Of a stretch of DNA of 64,000 bases, positions 1 through 9,691 are shown piece by piece. The notes beneath the pieces are model-generated. The model saw nothing but the letters and a program-made list of their open reading frames with translations. It did no database searches and was not told where the DNA came from. The first letter of the stretch is position 1, and each line of letters opens with the position of its first letter. Made by a program: the position numbers and the translations under genes. The stretch comes from Herbaspirillum frisingense GSF30 (GTDB lineage: Bacteria; Pseudomonadota; Gammaproteobacteria; Burkholderiales; Burkholderiaceae_D), in the NCBI RefSeq assembly GCF_000300975.2, contig NZ_AEEC02000018.1, positions 52,036 through 116,035 of the forward strand, in the 5' to 3' direction.

Positions 1-1
1 G

Positions 2-2629
2 ACCTTCTTCGATTTCTACAAGCGCATCACCAACTTCGAGGCCATCGTCTCGCTGCGCTCGGAGAGTGGCTCGATGATGCTGCGCTCGCCCTATGAGGAA
101 CGCTGGCTGAACGTGAGCCTGGCCGACGCCAAGAGCATGGGGCGCATCCGGGCCGGCGCCGAGGAAGGCGCCTTCGAGGAAATCTCGCACCTGACCGGCG
201 AATCGCTGCTGTTCTCCTACAAGCGGCTGGAAAAATGGTCGCTGGTGGCGGTCTACGCGCGCCGCATGGAAGACGTACTGGCGCCCTGGCGCAGCCGCAC
301 CGAGAACCGCATCCTGCTGACCACGGGGATACTCGGTTTCATCCTGATCGCGCTGATTTCCTTCCTGGTCTACTACCGCTACCAGCGGCGCCTGGACAAC
401 GCGTTGTCGGCCAGTGAATATCGCTATCGCAAGCTCTATGAGGAGGGCAGCGATCCCATCGTGCTGATTTCGTCGGAGCTGCGCTATCTGGACTGCAATG
501 CCGCCGCACTGCGCTTTTTCGGCGTGCCGGACAAGGAGCGCATCATCGGCCGCAAGGTCGGCCTGTTCTCGCGCCAAAAGGCCAGGACGGCAGAGCAGCC
601 GGATATCGATGAGCTGGTCGGCCGCGTGCTCTCCGGCCAGCCACAGCAGTTCGAGTGGGTGACCGTACGACGCAACAAGATCATCCACACCGACGTCACG
701 CTGAACCGGGCCGAATTCGAGCGGGGCTATGCGATCTTCGCCATCCTGCGTGACATCAGTGCCCGCAAGCGCGCCGAACTGCTGCAAAGCGAGCAGAACC
801 GGGTGCTGCACATGGTCATGGCCGATGAAGACCTGGATGGCATCCTCAACGAAATCGTCGGCTTTGCCGATGCCCAGATTCCCTACGGCGCCAGTTGCGT
901 GATGCTGGTCAACGAGCAGGCTTCGCATTTCACCACCGTCTTGAGCCGGCGTTATCCGCCCCGCCTGTTGCGGGCGCTGCAGGGCATGCCGATCCGGCAC
1001 GGTTGCGGCGTCGGCGCGGAGGCGGCGCTGCGACGCGGGCCCTGCATCGTCACCGATATCGCGCGTGATCCGGTGACTGAACACCTGCGGGTGCTGATCG
1101 ATGTGGAGGTCTATCCCTCCTGCGGCGCCTGGCCCATCATCGGCAAGGAAGGGCAATTGCTGGGCGTGTTTGCCGCCCTGCTCAAGGAAAACCAGGCCCC
1201 CAGCAATGAATACCTGCAACTGGCCAATATCGCGGCCGACCTGGCCAGCGTGGCCATCGAAAGCCGTCGCGCCGACGAACGCATCCGCCACCTGGCGCAC
1301 TACGATGAACTGACGGGCCTGCCCAACCGCTTCCTGTGCACCCAGCACGTCTCCAATGCCATCACCCACGCCGAACACCGCAATGGCATGGTGGCGGTGC
1401 TGCTGATGGACCTGGACCGCTTCAAGAACATCAACGATACCTTCGGCCACGAAGCTGGCGAGGCAGTGCTGCAGGAAATCGCCCAGCGCTTCCGCAACAG
1501 CCTGCGCGAACTGGACATCCTGGCCCGGGTGGGCGGGGACGAGTTCATCGTGCTGGTGGATGACTTCGACGATCCGCTGCAACTGGGCGAGATCGCGCAG
1601 AAGCTGCTCTCCGAGGCACGCAAGCCCTTCATCATCGATGGTCAGGAAGCGATGCTGTCGGCCAGTATCGGCATCGCCACCTATCCCGGCGATGGCGACA
1701 ATGCGCAGACCCTGATCAAGAACGCCGATATCGCCATGTACCGTGCCAAGCACCATGGCAAGGACGACTATCGCTTCTTCTCCGACGAGGTCAACACCAA
1801 TACGGTGGAGCGCATCGCCCTGGAAGCCGAGCTGCGCCGCGCCATCGAGCGCGCCGAATTCGTGGTGCACTACCAGCCCAAGATCAACCTGGCCAGCGGC
1901 AGCATCGTCGGCGCCGAGGCGCTGGTGCGCTGGCAGCACCCGGTACGCGGTCTGTTGCCCCCGGGCGAATTCATCCCGCTGGCAGAGGAGACGCGCCTGA
2001 TCGACCAGATCGGACTGGAGGTGCTGGACGTGGCCTGCCGCGACATCGGCCTGATGCTGGAGCGCAACCTGGAATGCGGACGCATCTCCATCAACCTCAC
2101 CGGCAGCCAGTTCGGTGACGAACACCTGCTCGACGACATCAAGTCGGTGGTGGCGCGCCACGGCACACCACCGGCCTGCCTGGAATTCGAGATCACCGAA
2201 AGCATGGTGATGCACAATCGTGACCAGGCCATTGCCATCATGGATGGCATCCGCGCCGAGGGCTTCACCATCTCCATCGACGACTTCGGCACCGGCTACT
2301 CGTCACTGGCTTACCTGAAGCGCTTCCCGGTCAATACCCTGAAGATCGACAAGTCCTTCATCAACGACATCCCCGATGACGCCAACAGCAGCGCCATCGT
2401 GCAGGCCATCATCGCCATGAGCCATGCCTTGAACCTGAAGGTGGTGACTGAAGGCGTGGAGACCGAAAAGCAGTTGCAGGCTCTGCGCGAATTCGGTTCG
2501 GACGAATACCAGGGCTATTACTTCAGCAAGCCGGTTCCCTATGTGCAGTTCCTGCAGATGCTGCTGATGCAGCAGCAGGCGCTGCGGCAGGCGGCGCAGG
2601 CCCTGGTCATCGAAGGCAGCCCGCCCTGA
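2..2629 (+). CDS. Sensor protein with PAS, GAF, GGDEF and EAL domains (5' partial)
   Basis: Membrane-bound c-di-GMP turnover protein; the reading frame is open through the left edge, so the N-terminus is missing and 875 residues are visible. The first ~95 residues look like the end of a periplasmic Cache-type sensor. One transmembrane helix follows (about visible residues 104-125), then PAS (~136-260), GAF (~265-415), GGDEF (GGDEF motif at bases 1532-1546) and EAL (EAL at bases 1916-1924). An RELD I-site sits five residues before GGDEF. The EAL domain keeps the conserved Asn, Glu, DDFGTGYSS and Lys positions, so both cyclase and phosphodiesterase activity are plausible; which dominates cannot be told from sequence. 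The stop is followed closely by a convergent MFS gene. Confidence 0.93.
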   Translation, partial: TFFDFYKRITNFEAIVSLRSESGSMMLRSPYEERWLNVSLADAKSMGRIRAGAEEGAFEEISHLTGESLLFSYKRLEKWSLVAVYARRMEDVLAPWRSRTENRILLTTGILGFILIALISFLVYYRYQRRLDNALSASEYRYRKLYEEGSDPIVLISSELRYLDCNAAALRFFGVPDKERIIGRKVGLFSRQKARTAEQPDIDELVGRVLSGQPQQFEWVTVRRNKIIHTDVTLNRAEFERGYAIFAILRDISARKRAELLQSEQNRVLHMVMADEDLDGILNEIVGFADAQIPYGASCVMLVNEQASHFTTVLSRRYPPRLLRALQGMPIRHGCGVGAEAALRRGPCIVTDIARDPVTEHLRVLIDVEVYPSCGAWPIIGKEGQLLGVFAALLKENQAPSNEYLQLANIAADLASVAIESRRADERIRHLAHYDELTGLPNRFLCTQHVSNAITHAEHRNGMVAVLLMDLDRFKNINDTFGHEAGEAVLQEIAQRFRNSLRELDILARVGGDEFIVLVDDFDDPLQLGEIAQKLLSEARKPFIIDGQEAMLSASIGIATYPGDGDNAQTLIKNADIAMYRAKHHGKDDYRFFSDEVNTNTVERIALEAELRRAIERAEFVVHYQPKINLASGSIVGAEALVRWQHPVRGLLPPGEFIPLAEETRLIDQIGLEVLDVACRDIGLMLERNLECGRISINLTGSQFGDEHLLDDIKSVVARHGTPPACLEFEITESMVMHNRDQAIAIMDGIRAEGFTISIDDFGTGYSSLAYLKRFPVNTLKIDKSFINDIPDDANSSAIVQAIIAMSHALNLKVVTEGVETEKQLQALREFGSDEYQGYYFSKPVPYVQFLQMLLMQQQALRQAAQALVIEGSPP

Positions 2630-2669
2630 GCGCTGCCCCTGCCCTCCCCCCCGGCTCTTGCCTCTGCCC

Positions 2670-3953
2670 TCACTGCGAAGATCGCGAACTGAGCCGGTCG
2701 ACCTGGTACAGCGAGGGGAACAGGCGAATCCACAACAGCACGATGACCACCGTGCCGATGCCCCCGATCAGCACCGCCGGCACCGCACCGAACCAGGCCG
2801 CGGTCAGCCCCGACTCGAACTCCCCCAACTGGTTGGAGGTGCCGATGAAGACTGAATTGACGGCCGACACCCGGCCGCGCATGGCGTCTGGCGTCTCCAG
2901 CTGGACGAAGGACGAGCGCACCACCACGCTGATCATGTCGGCCGCCCCCAGCACCGCCAGCGCGGCCAGCGAGAGCGGGAACCAGTGTGAGAGGCCAAAG
3001 ACGATGGTCGCCATCCCGAACACCGCGACGGCAATGAACATGGTGCGGCCCACGCGACCGCCCAGGGGCCGGCGCGCCAGCCACAGGGCCACCACCAGCG
3101 CACCGGCCGCAGGTGCCGAGCGCAGCAGGCCCAGGCCGGCGGCACCGGTATGCAGGATGTCATTGGCATAGACCGGCAGCAAGGCAGTGGCGCCGCCCAG
3201 CAGTACGGCAAACATGTCCAGCGAAATGGCGCCGAAGATGGCCGGCTTGCTGCGAATGAAGGCCAGGCCGGCGAATACCGATGACAGGCTGGCACCGGTC
3301 GGCTTGGCGGCAGCCGCAGCAGAAGCAGTGGCTGACGCGGGTCGCCGGATCAAGGACAGCAGCAGGCTGCACAGGGCGAACAGGGCGCAACTGCTGGCGT
3401 ACACCACGGCCGGTCCGGCCACGTAGAGCAGGCCGCCCAGCGCCGGGCCGATGATGATGGCGAACTGGGTGGCCGACGCCGAGCCGGCCACCGCGCCCGG
3501 CAAGGCCCTGGGCGACATCAGACTGGGTAGCAGGGCCGACATGGTCGGCTTGGAGAATGCGCGACCGGCACCGATGACGGCGACGATGGCGAAGATCATC
3601 TCGCGATTGAGCCAGCCGCCGATGCTGCCCAGGGCCAGCGTGGCCGCAGCCAGGGCCTCCACCAGCGCGCTGATGCGGGCCACATTGCGCCGATCATGGC
3701 GATCGGCCACATGGCCGACCACGAACACCAGGAACAGCGAGGGAATGAACTGCACCAGTCCGACGATACCCAGGTCGAAGGCGCTGTGAGTGAGCTGGTA
3801 GACCTGCCAGCCGACCGCCACGATCTGCATCTGCAATGCGATGGTGGAGGCCACGCTGGCGCACCAGAACAATTTGAAGGGGGTGTGGTGACGCAAAGGC
3901 TGCTGGTCGTCGCCGGCCTGGTCGGGCTGTTCGGTGGTACTGGTGGATGACAT
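2670..3953 (-). CDS. MFS transporter, EntS-like (DHA3-type) exporter
   Basis: A 427-aa integral membrane protein with about twelve hydrophobic helices, the usual MFS length. The loop after helix 2 has the MFS motif A form GHVADRHDRR. The overall pattern, with a hydrophilic N-terminal tail, a long central loop around residues 200-220 and an LETPDAMRGRV segment in the second half, resembles the EntS/DHA3 group that exports siderophores or drugs. The substrate cannot be read from sequence. It is convergent with the c-di-GMP gene and divergent from tas, with 221 bp between them. An exporter of a small hydrophobic compound is the safest description. Confidence 0.85.
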   Translation of the reverse strand: MSSTSTTEQPDQAGDDQQPLRHHTPFKLFWCASVASTIALQMQIVAVGWQVYQLTHSAFDLGIVGLVQFIPSLFLVFVVGHVADRHDRRNVARISALVEALAAATLALGSIGGWLNREMIFAIVAVIGAGRAFSKPTMSALLPSLMSPRALPGAVAGSASATQFAIIIGPALGGLLYVAGPAVVYASSCALFALCSLLLSLIRRPASATASAAAAAKPTGASLSSVFAGLAFIRSKPAIFGAISLDMFAVLLGGATALLPVYANDILHTGAAGLGLLRSAPAAGALVVALWLARRPLGGRVGRTMFIAVAVFGMATIVFGLSHWFPLSLAALAVLGAADMISVVVRSSFVQLETPDAMRGRVSAVNSVFIGTSNQLGEFESGLTAAWFGAVPAVLIGGIGTVVIVLLWIRLFPSLYQVDRLSSRSSQ

Positions 3954-4046
3954 GTCTGGATGTGGAGATTGGGCGATGTGGACCGGAACAGCAGACTGTG
4001 AGCGGCTGCACCGGCATCACGCAGACGGTCTTGGCGCCGCTGCGGC

Positions 4047-4081
4047 CCTGCCCTGCAAGGCAGGTCGGGCGCAGATATACT
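4047..4081 (+). promoter_or_regulatory. Candidate tas promoter with 18-bp dyad
   Basis: TATACT at 4076-4081 resembles a sigma-70 -10 box about 95 bp before the tas start. An 18-bp near-perfect dyad (CCTGCC-C-TGCA-A-GGCAGG, 4047-4064, two mismatches) covers where the -35 element would lie; the -35 itself is weak. A repressor or activator site is an inference from position and symmetry only. Confidence 0.3.
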
Positions 4082-4174
4082 ACCCGATCCCGCGCCCGCC
4101 GGCTGAAGCAGGCCCCCATCTGCGATCGACGCTGAAGTCGGCGCCGCAGTCGGCCAATTACAAGGAGAACCAAT

Positions 4175-5224
4175 ATGCAGTACCGCCAACTCGGCCGCAC
4201 CGACATCCAGGTCAGCCAGATCACCCTGGGGACCATGACCTGGGGTGAACAGAACAGCGAAGCCGAGGCCCACTCGCAACTCGATCTGGCCGTTGAACGC
4301 GGCATCAACCTGATCGATGCCGCCGAGATGTATCCGGTGCCACCCAAGCCGGAAACGCAGGGCCTGACCGAGCGCTATCTCGGCACCTGGCTCAAGAAGT
4401 CCGGCCAGCGCGACCGTCTGCTCATCGCGACCAAATGCACCGGCCCGGCACGCAAGCCGCATAACCCGCGCCATATCCGCGGCGGCATCAACAACCTGGA
4501 CCGCAAGGGCTTGACCGAGGCCTTGCATGGCAGCCTGGAGCGCCTGCAGCTGGATCACGTGGACCTGTACCAACTGCACTGGCCGGACCGCAGCGTGAAC
4601 AGCTTCGGCCAGCTCGGCTACCAGCACGTGGACGATGAGAGCACGGTACCGGTCGAGGAGACGCTCAAGGTCCTGAGCGAATTCGTGAAGGCGGGCAAGA
4701 TCCGCACCATCGGCCTGTCCAACGAAACCGCCTGGGGCGTGGCGCAATTCCTGCGCGCGGCCGAGCAGCACGGGCTGGAGCGCATTGTCACGATCCAGAA
4801 TCCCTACAACCTGCTCAACCGCAGCTTCGAGATCAACCTGGCAGAGTTTGCCCATCGTGAGCAGGTCGGCCTGCTGGCCTATTCACCGCTGGCCTTCGGC
4901 ATGTTGAGCGGCAAGTATCTTGACGGCGCCCGCCCTGCCGGAGGCCGCCTGACGCTGTTCGAGCGCTTTGTACGCTATACCAATCCGCAAGCCGAACGCG
5001 CCACGGCCGAGTACGTCGCCCTGGCCCGCAAGCACGGCCTGGACCCGGCGCAGATGGCCCTGGCCTATGTGAACAGCCGTTCCTTCCTGACCTCCAACAT
5101 CATTGGCGCCACCACGCTGGACCAGCTGCGCAGCAATATCGATAGCGCCCAGTTGGAGTTGAGCGAGGAAGTGCTGGCGGGGATCGAGGCAATCCATCGC
5201 GCCCAGCCGAATCCGGCACCCTGA
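4175..5224 (+). CDS. tas: Tas-family aldo/keto reductase
   Basis: NADPH-dependent aldo/keto reductase of the Tas type, 349 aa, near the length of the E. coli protein and very similar to it in motif order. Visible features are the LGTMTWGEQNSE N-terminal signature, the catalytic Asp-Tyr region INLIDAAEMYPVP, the Lys in IATKC, the catalytic His in LYQLHWPDR and the cofactor segment TIQNPYNLLNRSFE. The start has a good AAGGAG ribosome site (caaggagaaccaat). In E. coli, Tas complements tyrosine auxotrophy under starvation; its physiological substrate is not settled. It is transcribed alone and followed by a strong terminator. Confidence 0.92.
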   Translation: MQYRQLGRTDIQVSQITLGTMTWGEQNSEAEAHSQLDLAVERGINLIDAAEMYPVPPKPETQGLTERYLGTWLKKSGQRDRLLIATKCTGPARKPHNPRHIRGGINNLDRKGLTEALHGSLERLQLDHVDLYQLHWPDRSVNSFGQLGYQHVDDESTVPVEETLKVLSEFVKAGKIRTIGLSNETAWGVAQFLRAAEQHGLERIVTIQNPYNLLNRSFEINLAEFAHREQVGLLAYSPLAFGMLSGKYLDGARPAGGRLTLFERFVRYTNPQAERATAEYVALARKHGLDPAQMALAYVNSRSFLTSNIIGATTLDQLRSNIDSAQLELSEEVLAGIEAIHRAQPNPAP

Positions 5225-5245
5225 CGCCTGCTTGGCGCGAGCAAT

Positions 5246-5273
5246 AAAAAACCGGCGACGCGCCGGTTTTTTT
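5246..5273. terminator. Bidirectional rho-independent terminator
   Basis: Stem AAACCGGCG/CGCCGGTTT with a three-base loop, an A-run on the left and seven T on the right. It lies between tas (plus) and the symporter gene (minus), whose 3' ends face each other, so it can serve both. Confidence 0.88.
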
Positions 5274-5307
5274 GTGTCATCACATCGCTCAAACGCGCAA
5301 GCAATTT

Positions 5308-6315
5308 TCAGTCGCCGCTGCTTTCAGTGGCCACGGCCGCTTGCACCTGCTCCTCGCGGGCACCGTAGCGCGCCGCCATCACCGCACACACCATCAACTG
5401 GATCTGGTGGAACAGCATCACCGGCAGCAGCACCATGCCGATGGCGCCGCTGGAGAACAGCACCTTGGCCATCGGTACGCCCGAGGCAAGGCTCTTCTTG
5501 GAGCCGCAGAAGACGATGGTGATCTCGTCTTCCTTGTTGAACCCGAGGCGACGGCTGCCGAAGGTGGTGATGCCCATGATGATGGCCAGCAGCACGGCAT
5601 TGATCACCAGCAGCGCCACCAGCATGGACACCGGCACCTGGTGCCACAACCCTTGCACCACGGCTTCGCTGAAGGCCACGTAGACCACCAGCAGGATGGA
5701 GCTCTGGTCGACGAACTTGAGCCAGGACTTGTTGCGCTCGATCCAGCGGCCGATCCAGGGACGGGCGATCTGACCGGCCACGAAGGGCAGCAATAACTGA
5801 TAGACGATTTTCAGGATCGAATCGAGCGAGGAATGTCCGCCGCCGTCATGCGCTACCACCAGCACACCCACCAATAGCGGCGTGAGGAAAATGCCCAGCA
5901 GGTTGGAGGCGGAGGCGGCGCAGATGGCCGCCGGCACGTTGCCGCGCGCCACCGAGGTAAAGGCGATGGAAGACTGTACGGTGGAAGGCAGCACGCACAG
6001 GAACAGCAGGCCCAGGTACAGCTCGGGCGTGATGAACTGCAGCAGCACGGGCTTCAACAACAGTCCGATCAGGGGAAACAGGGCGAAGGTGCAGAGCAAT
6101 ACCGTCACATGCAGCTTCCAGTGGGTGAAGCCGGCTACCACCGCCTCGCGCGAGAGCTTGGCGCCATGCATGAAGAACAGCAGGCCGATCATGAAGGTGG
6201 TCAGGCCATCGAAGGCCTCGGCCACCTGGCCGGTACAGGGAAGGAAGGATGCTGTGAGCACGACGGCCAGCAGCATCAGGGTCATGTTGTCGGGCAGGAA
6301 GCGGGGACGGGCCAT
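5308..6315 (-). CDS. Bile acid:sodium symporter family protein (YfeH-like)
   Basis: A 335-aa hydrophobic protein with about ten membrane helices, as expected for the YfeH/SBF-like branch of the bile acid:sodium symporter superfamily. Recognisable segments are FMIGLLFFMHGAKLSRE in helix 2-3, VLPSTVQSSIAFTS and ASASNLLGIFLTPLL (the crossover, ion-binding region) and a late FCGSKKSLASGVP motif. The ATG at 6315 is chosen because the family begins with a short basic stretch before helix 1; the longer frame from 6366 adds 17 unlike residues. Neither start has a strong ribosome site. Substrate unknown. Convergent with tas. Confidence 0.85.
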   Translation of the reverse strand: MARPRFLPDNMTLMLLAVVLTASFLPCTGQVAEAFDGLTTFMIGLLFFMHGAKLSREAVVAGFTHWKLHVTVLLCTFALFPLIGLLLKPVLLQFITPELYLGLLFLCVLPSTVQSSIAFTSVARGNVPAAICAASASNLLGIFLTPLLVGVLVVAHDGGGHSSLDSILKIVYQLLLPFVAGQIARPWIGRWIERNKSWLKFVDQSSILLVVYVAFSEAVVQGLWHQVPVSMLVALLVINAVLLAIIMGITTFGSRRLGFNKEDEITIVFCGSKKSLASGVPMAKVLFSSGAIGMVLLPVMLFHQIQLMVCAVMAARYGAREEQVQAAVATESSGD

Positions 6316-6423
6316 GGCGGTATCGATTCTGTTGTAATGGTATGACCCGTGCCGGGGCGCGGGCAAACCGCCATTTTACGTGAGAGGCGCCGTCCCTTGC
6401 AGTACCGCAGGAGGCGATGCGGC

Positions 6424-6762
6424 TCAGGCCTTGCGCACGAATTCGGTCTTCAGGCCCATGGAGCCAAAGCCGTCGATCTTGCAGTCGATATCGTGGTCGC
6501 CCTCGACCAAGCGGATGTTCTTGACCTTGGTCCCCATCTTGACCACGCCACCGCCGCCCTTCAGTTTCAGGTCCTTGATGACGGTGACGGTATCGCCATC
6601 CTGCAGCACGTTGCCGGATGCATCGCGCCACACGCGGGCCTGTTCGGCGGCGGGAGTCGCCTGGGCGCTCCATTCATGGCCGCATTCCGGGCAGACCAGC
6701 TGGTTGCCGTCCTCGTAGGTGAATTCAGACTGGCATTGGGGACAGGCGGGCAAGGTGCTCAT
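6424..6762 (-). CDS. yjdM: YjdM/PhnA-type zinc-ribbon protein
   Basis: A 112-aa cytoplasmic protein of the PhnA/YjdM family. An N-terminal zinc ribbon is formed by CPQC (residues 8-11) and CPEC, followed by the characteristic C-terminal SH3-like domain with [21 protein letters not shown]. The ATG at 6762 is preceded by GGAG at good spacing (GCCGGAGTTTTC), which decides against the longer frame from 6810. The old name, alkylphosphonate uptake protein, reflects the gene's historical placement near phn genes, not a proven function. Monocistronic here. Confidence 0.9.
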   Translation of the reverse strand: MSTLPACPQCQSEFTYEDGNQLVCPECGHEWSAQATPAAEQARVWRDASGNVLQDGDTVTVIKDLKLKGGGGVVKMGTKVKNIRLVEGDHDIDCKIDGFGSMGLKTEFVRKA

Positions 6763-6857
6763 GAAAACTCCGGCAATTAGCGTGAAAAGGCAGCGATTGT
6801 ACTGCTTCAACCGCCAACTACACCATGATCCTGCTCATCTTCACCATCGAAAACATG

Positions 6858-6893
6858 AAAAAAACGGCAGATCCGCCTGGGCAGACCTGCCGT
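6858..6893 (-). terminator. Terminator of the ftrABCD operon
   Basis: On the minus strand ACGGCAG/CTGCCGT pairs around a 16-base loop that can itself pair partly (GTCTGCCCAGGC), followed by six T. It lies about 30 bp after the ftrD stop codon. Confidence 0.75.
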
Positions 6894-6925
6894 CCTTGGT
6901 GTTGACTTCGCTGCTGCGTCCCTGC

Positions 6926-8314
6926 TTACCAGCCCCAGAACATCAGCCACCAGGCGGTATTGACCAGGGCCAGGCCACCGATCAAGGGCAGCATCGCCAG
7001 CCATTGCCGGCCCCAGCCGTCGGCGTGGCGCGCGACCACTTTCCAGCACAGCCACAGGCTCCACAAGGTCATGGCAGCCAGCAAGGCGGCGCGCACATCA
7101 TTGGCCCAGTACACCGGCCAGTGCTCGGCCCGCAACAGACTGATGGTGGTCGCCGACAGGCCGATGAAGACGCCGCAACCAGCCAGCGGGATCAGGGCCT
7201 GCACCAAGTGGTTGAAGCGGCCCCATTCCCATTTGCCCAGCAGCCGTGTGGCCAGGGCGAACAGGAACGCCACTCCGCTGCCCAGCACGAGGCCGGTAGT
7301 AAGGATGTAGCCGACCACCATGGCGCCATCCAGCCAGGTGAAGACATCGCTTTGCTGCGGGTAGTTGGTCAGCAGCCACCACGGCGCCTGGGTGCCGAAG
7401 GGCCACATGATGTCGCGGTCGATCAACCAGGTAGCGATGTCCTGCTTGATGGCGATGAACCAGGGACTGACGGTCCAGTGGAAGGCGCCGATGGCGATGC
7501 CCAACAGGCCGTATAGCACCAGTGCGCTTTCCCAGAGATTGTTGTGGGTCTTGCCGAACTGCACCACTTCCACGGCCGGCGGACGGAAGGTCAGGGCGAT
7601 GGCATCGCGGTGGCCGCTGCAGCGACCACACATATGGCAATCGGAAGCGCCCTTCATGTTGCGCAGCGGGACCAGTGGCGCGCAGTTGATAGGGATGATC
7701 TTGTGTTCGGGATGGTAGGAGGCGCGCCAGGCCGCTTCATCGACCTTGTAGTGCAGCGGCGCCAGCTTAGCCAGCAGGCCGAAGACACCGTTGACCGGGC
7801 ACAGGTACTTGCACCAGACACGCTTGTCGCGGCCGTAGAGATAGCCGACGATCATGGCCCCCACGGTGGAACCGCCCAGCACCAGCAGTACCGCCTTGGG
7901 ATATTGGTAGACGCTGACCATCTGGCCGTAGACGGTGGTCAGGGCGAATGCCACGAAGGGCCAGCCACCCCAGCGTATCCATTTGGGAATGGCCTTGCCG
8001 CGGCCGTGCTTGCTGGCGAATTCGGTGAGCGCACCTTCAGGGCAGAGCACGCCACACCAGACGCGCCCCATCAGCACCATGCTCACCAGCACAAAGGGCC
8101 ACCAGATGCCCCAGAAGGCGAACTGGGCGATCAGGGTCAGGTTGGACCACAGGTGGGCGGTTTCGTCAGGCAGAGGGAGGAACACCGGGACCAGGATCAG
8201 CAGCGCATACACGGCCACCACGATCCATTGCAGGCCTCGGATGAATGCGCCATTGCGGCGCATCCATTCTCCGGTACGCGTGAGCAGAGTCGGCGATTGC
8301 GTACAGGTCGTCAT
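6926..8314 (-). CDS. ftrD: FtrD-like membrane polyferredoxin
   Basis: A 462-aa membrane protein with several helices and clustered cysteines: CGVLCP (Cys87, Cys91), CKYLCP (Cys168, Cys172) and Cys226-x2-Cys229-x2-Cys232, arranged as in the NapH/CcoG-type 4Fe-4S polyferredoxins. The C-terminal half is mainly hydrophobic. As the last gene of ftrABCD it matches FtrD of Brucella, Bordetella and Burkholderia, thought to take electrons away from the oxidised ferrous iron system. It starts 6 bp after ftrC stops, so translational coupling is likely. Identity rests on the gene order plus the Cys motifs. Confidence 0.9.
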   Translation of the reverse strand: MTTCTQSPTLLTRTGEWMRRNGAFIRGLQWIVVAVYALLILVPVFLPLPDETAHLWSNLTLIAQFAFWGIWWPFVLVSMVLMGRVWCGVLCPEGALTEFASKHGRGKAIPKWIRWGGWPFVAFALTTVYGQMVSVYQYPKAVLLVLGGSTVGAMIVGYLYGRDKRVWCKYLCPVNGVFGLLAKLAPLHYKVDEAAWRASYHPEHKIIPINCAPLVPLRNMKGASDCHMCGRCSGHRDAIALTFRPPAVEVVQFGKTHNNLWESALVLYGLLGIAIGAFHWTVSPWFIAIKQDIATWLIDRDIMWPFGTQAPWWLLTNYPQQSDVFTWLDGAMVVGYILTTGLVLGSGVAFLFALATRLLGKWEWGRFNHLVQALIPLAGCGVFIGLSATTISLLRAEHWPVYWANDVRAALLAAMTLWSLWLCWKVVARHADGWGRQWLAMLPLIGGLALVNTAWWLMFWGW

Positions 8315-8320
8315 CAGGCT

Positions 8321-9199
8321 TCAGACTGCTTCTTGCCTCTTGCTCTTGGGCTGAGGCTGGGGTTTTCGATAGAGGGCTGAGCATACCACAGCCCAGTAAG
8401 CCACATAGACGATCACCGACAGCAGCGCCGGACGGGCGCGGTAACCGGTCAGCGTGGAGACCAGGCTGCCCAGGGTAGTGGAATCATCCAGCAGCATGGA
8501 GGTGTCCCACACCGGTGCGGTCAAGGTCATGGTCCAGTTGGCCGAGGCCAGCATGTCCGAGCTTTCCAGGATCACGTCGAACAGCTTTTCCACGCCGGTG
8601 ACCAGCAGACCCGCTGCCAGCAGCAACAGGATGACTTCAGTGACCTGGAAGAAACGGCGCCAGGAGAATATCTTGCCGCCCAGCTGCAACAGATAGAAGG
8701 TCAGGAAGGCCAGGCCGAAACCGATCACGCCGGCCAGCACCAGCGAGGCCGTGCTGGCCTCCTGCTGACCCAGGCCGATGCCATACAGGAACACCGCGGT
8801 CTCGCTGCCTTCGCGGGCAATGGCCAGCATCACCAGCACGAACACGCCCCACCAGTTGCCACTCTCGTAGCTGGACTGCATGGAGCTTTCCATGTCCTTC
8901 TTGAGCGTGCGACCGTGCTTGCGCATCCAGAACACCATCTGCACGATCAGCACCGCCGCAATGAGCACGATGGCGATCTGGAACCAGGTCTGGGCGTCGC
9001 CCGAGAGCAGTTCCGAGAATCCCAGCAGCGCCGCGCCCAGACCGGCAGCCAGCAGCACGCCGGCAGCCACGCCGCCCCACAGATAGGGAATGCCGCGGCG
9101 CGCGCTGACGTCACCATTCTTCAGCCAGGCATACAGAATACCGACCACCAGAAGCGCCTCGACGCTCTCGCGCCAGACGATGAACATGACCTGTCCCAT
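8321..9199 (-). CDS. ftrC: FTR1-family iron permease
   Basis: The permease of the ferrous iron system, 292 aa, seven predicted helices. Both FTR1 iron-binding motifs of the RExxE type are present: RESVE at residues 10-14 in helix 1 and REGSE at 129-133. These glutamates carry iron across the membrane in yeast Ftr1 and bacterial EfeU. Third gene of ftrABCD, between the cupredoxin FtrB and the polyferredoxin FtrD. Confidence 0.94.
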   Translation of the reverse strand: MGQVMFIVWRESVEALLVVGILYAWLKNGDVSARRGIPYLWGGVAAGVLLAAGLGAALLGFSELLSGDAQTWFQIAIVLIAAVLIVQMVFWMRKHGRTLKKDMESSMQSSYESGNWWGVFVLVMLAIAREGSETAVFLYGIGLGQQEASTASLVLAGVIGFGLAFLTFYLLQLGGKIFSWRRFFQVTEVILLLLAAGLLVTGVEKLFDVILESSDMLASANWTMTLTAPVWDTSMLLDDSTTLGSLVSTLTGYRARPALLSVIVYVAYWAVVCSALYRKPQPQPKSKRQEAV

Positions 9200-9244
9200 G
9201 AACTACCCTTCCCTAGAAACCTGGACTCCCTGCAACACCGCCGC

Positions 9245-9586
9245 CTACTTGGCGACGATCACGCCCTGCGGCATGTTGAGATGGAAGTCGTCGAAAAACT
9301 TGTACTCGCCCGGACGCAAGGGCGCGATCACCACGAAGGATTGCGCGCCGGGGGCCAGCACCTTTTCCTTACGCAGTTCCACGCTCTCGAACTCGGCGGC
9401 GGACTTGCCGATGTTGTGCACCTCGATCTTGATGCGCTGACCGGCCGGAACTTCGATGCGCGGCGGAATCAGCTTGCCGTCCTGCATCTCCAGCTTGAAG
9501 GTCGGCAGGTCCGAGGCTTGTGCCTGCACGGCCGCGCCGAACAGGGTCAATGCCAGGAGGGACGAACGGACAATGCTTGCAATCAT
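9245..9586 (-). CDS. ftrB: FtrB-like periplasmic cupredoxin
   Basis: A 113-aa exported protein: a signal peptide of about 24 residues ends at AQASD, then a single cupredoxin_1 domain. The C-terminal FFDDFHLNMPQG segment carries the His and Met that could be copper ligands. In FtrABCD systems the cupredoxin is proposed to oxidise Fe(II) with FtrA before transport by FtrC. It lies between ftrA (105-bp gap) and ftrC (45-bp gap) in the same direction. Confidence 0.88.
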   Translation of the reverse strand: MIASIVRSSLLALTLFGAAVQAQASDLPTFKLEMQDGKLIPPRIEVPAGQRIKIEVHNIGKSAAEFESVELRKEKVLAPGAQSFVVIAPLRPGEYKFFDDFHLNMPQGVIVAK

Positions 9587-9691
9587 CGAAACTCCGAAAA
9601 TCCTGAAAACGATAAAACCGGCGCGCCGCCATGGCAGCAGGCCGGAGTCGATTCACGGGAGACGGGCCAGCGGCCCGCGCTCCACGAGGGC

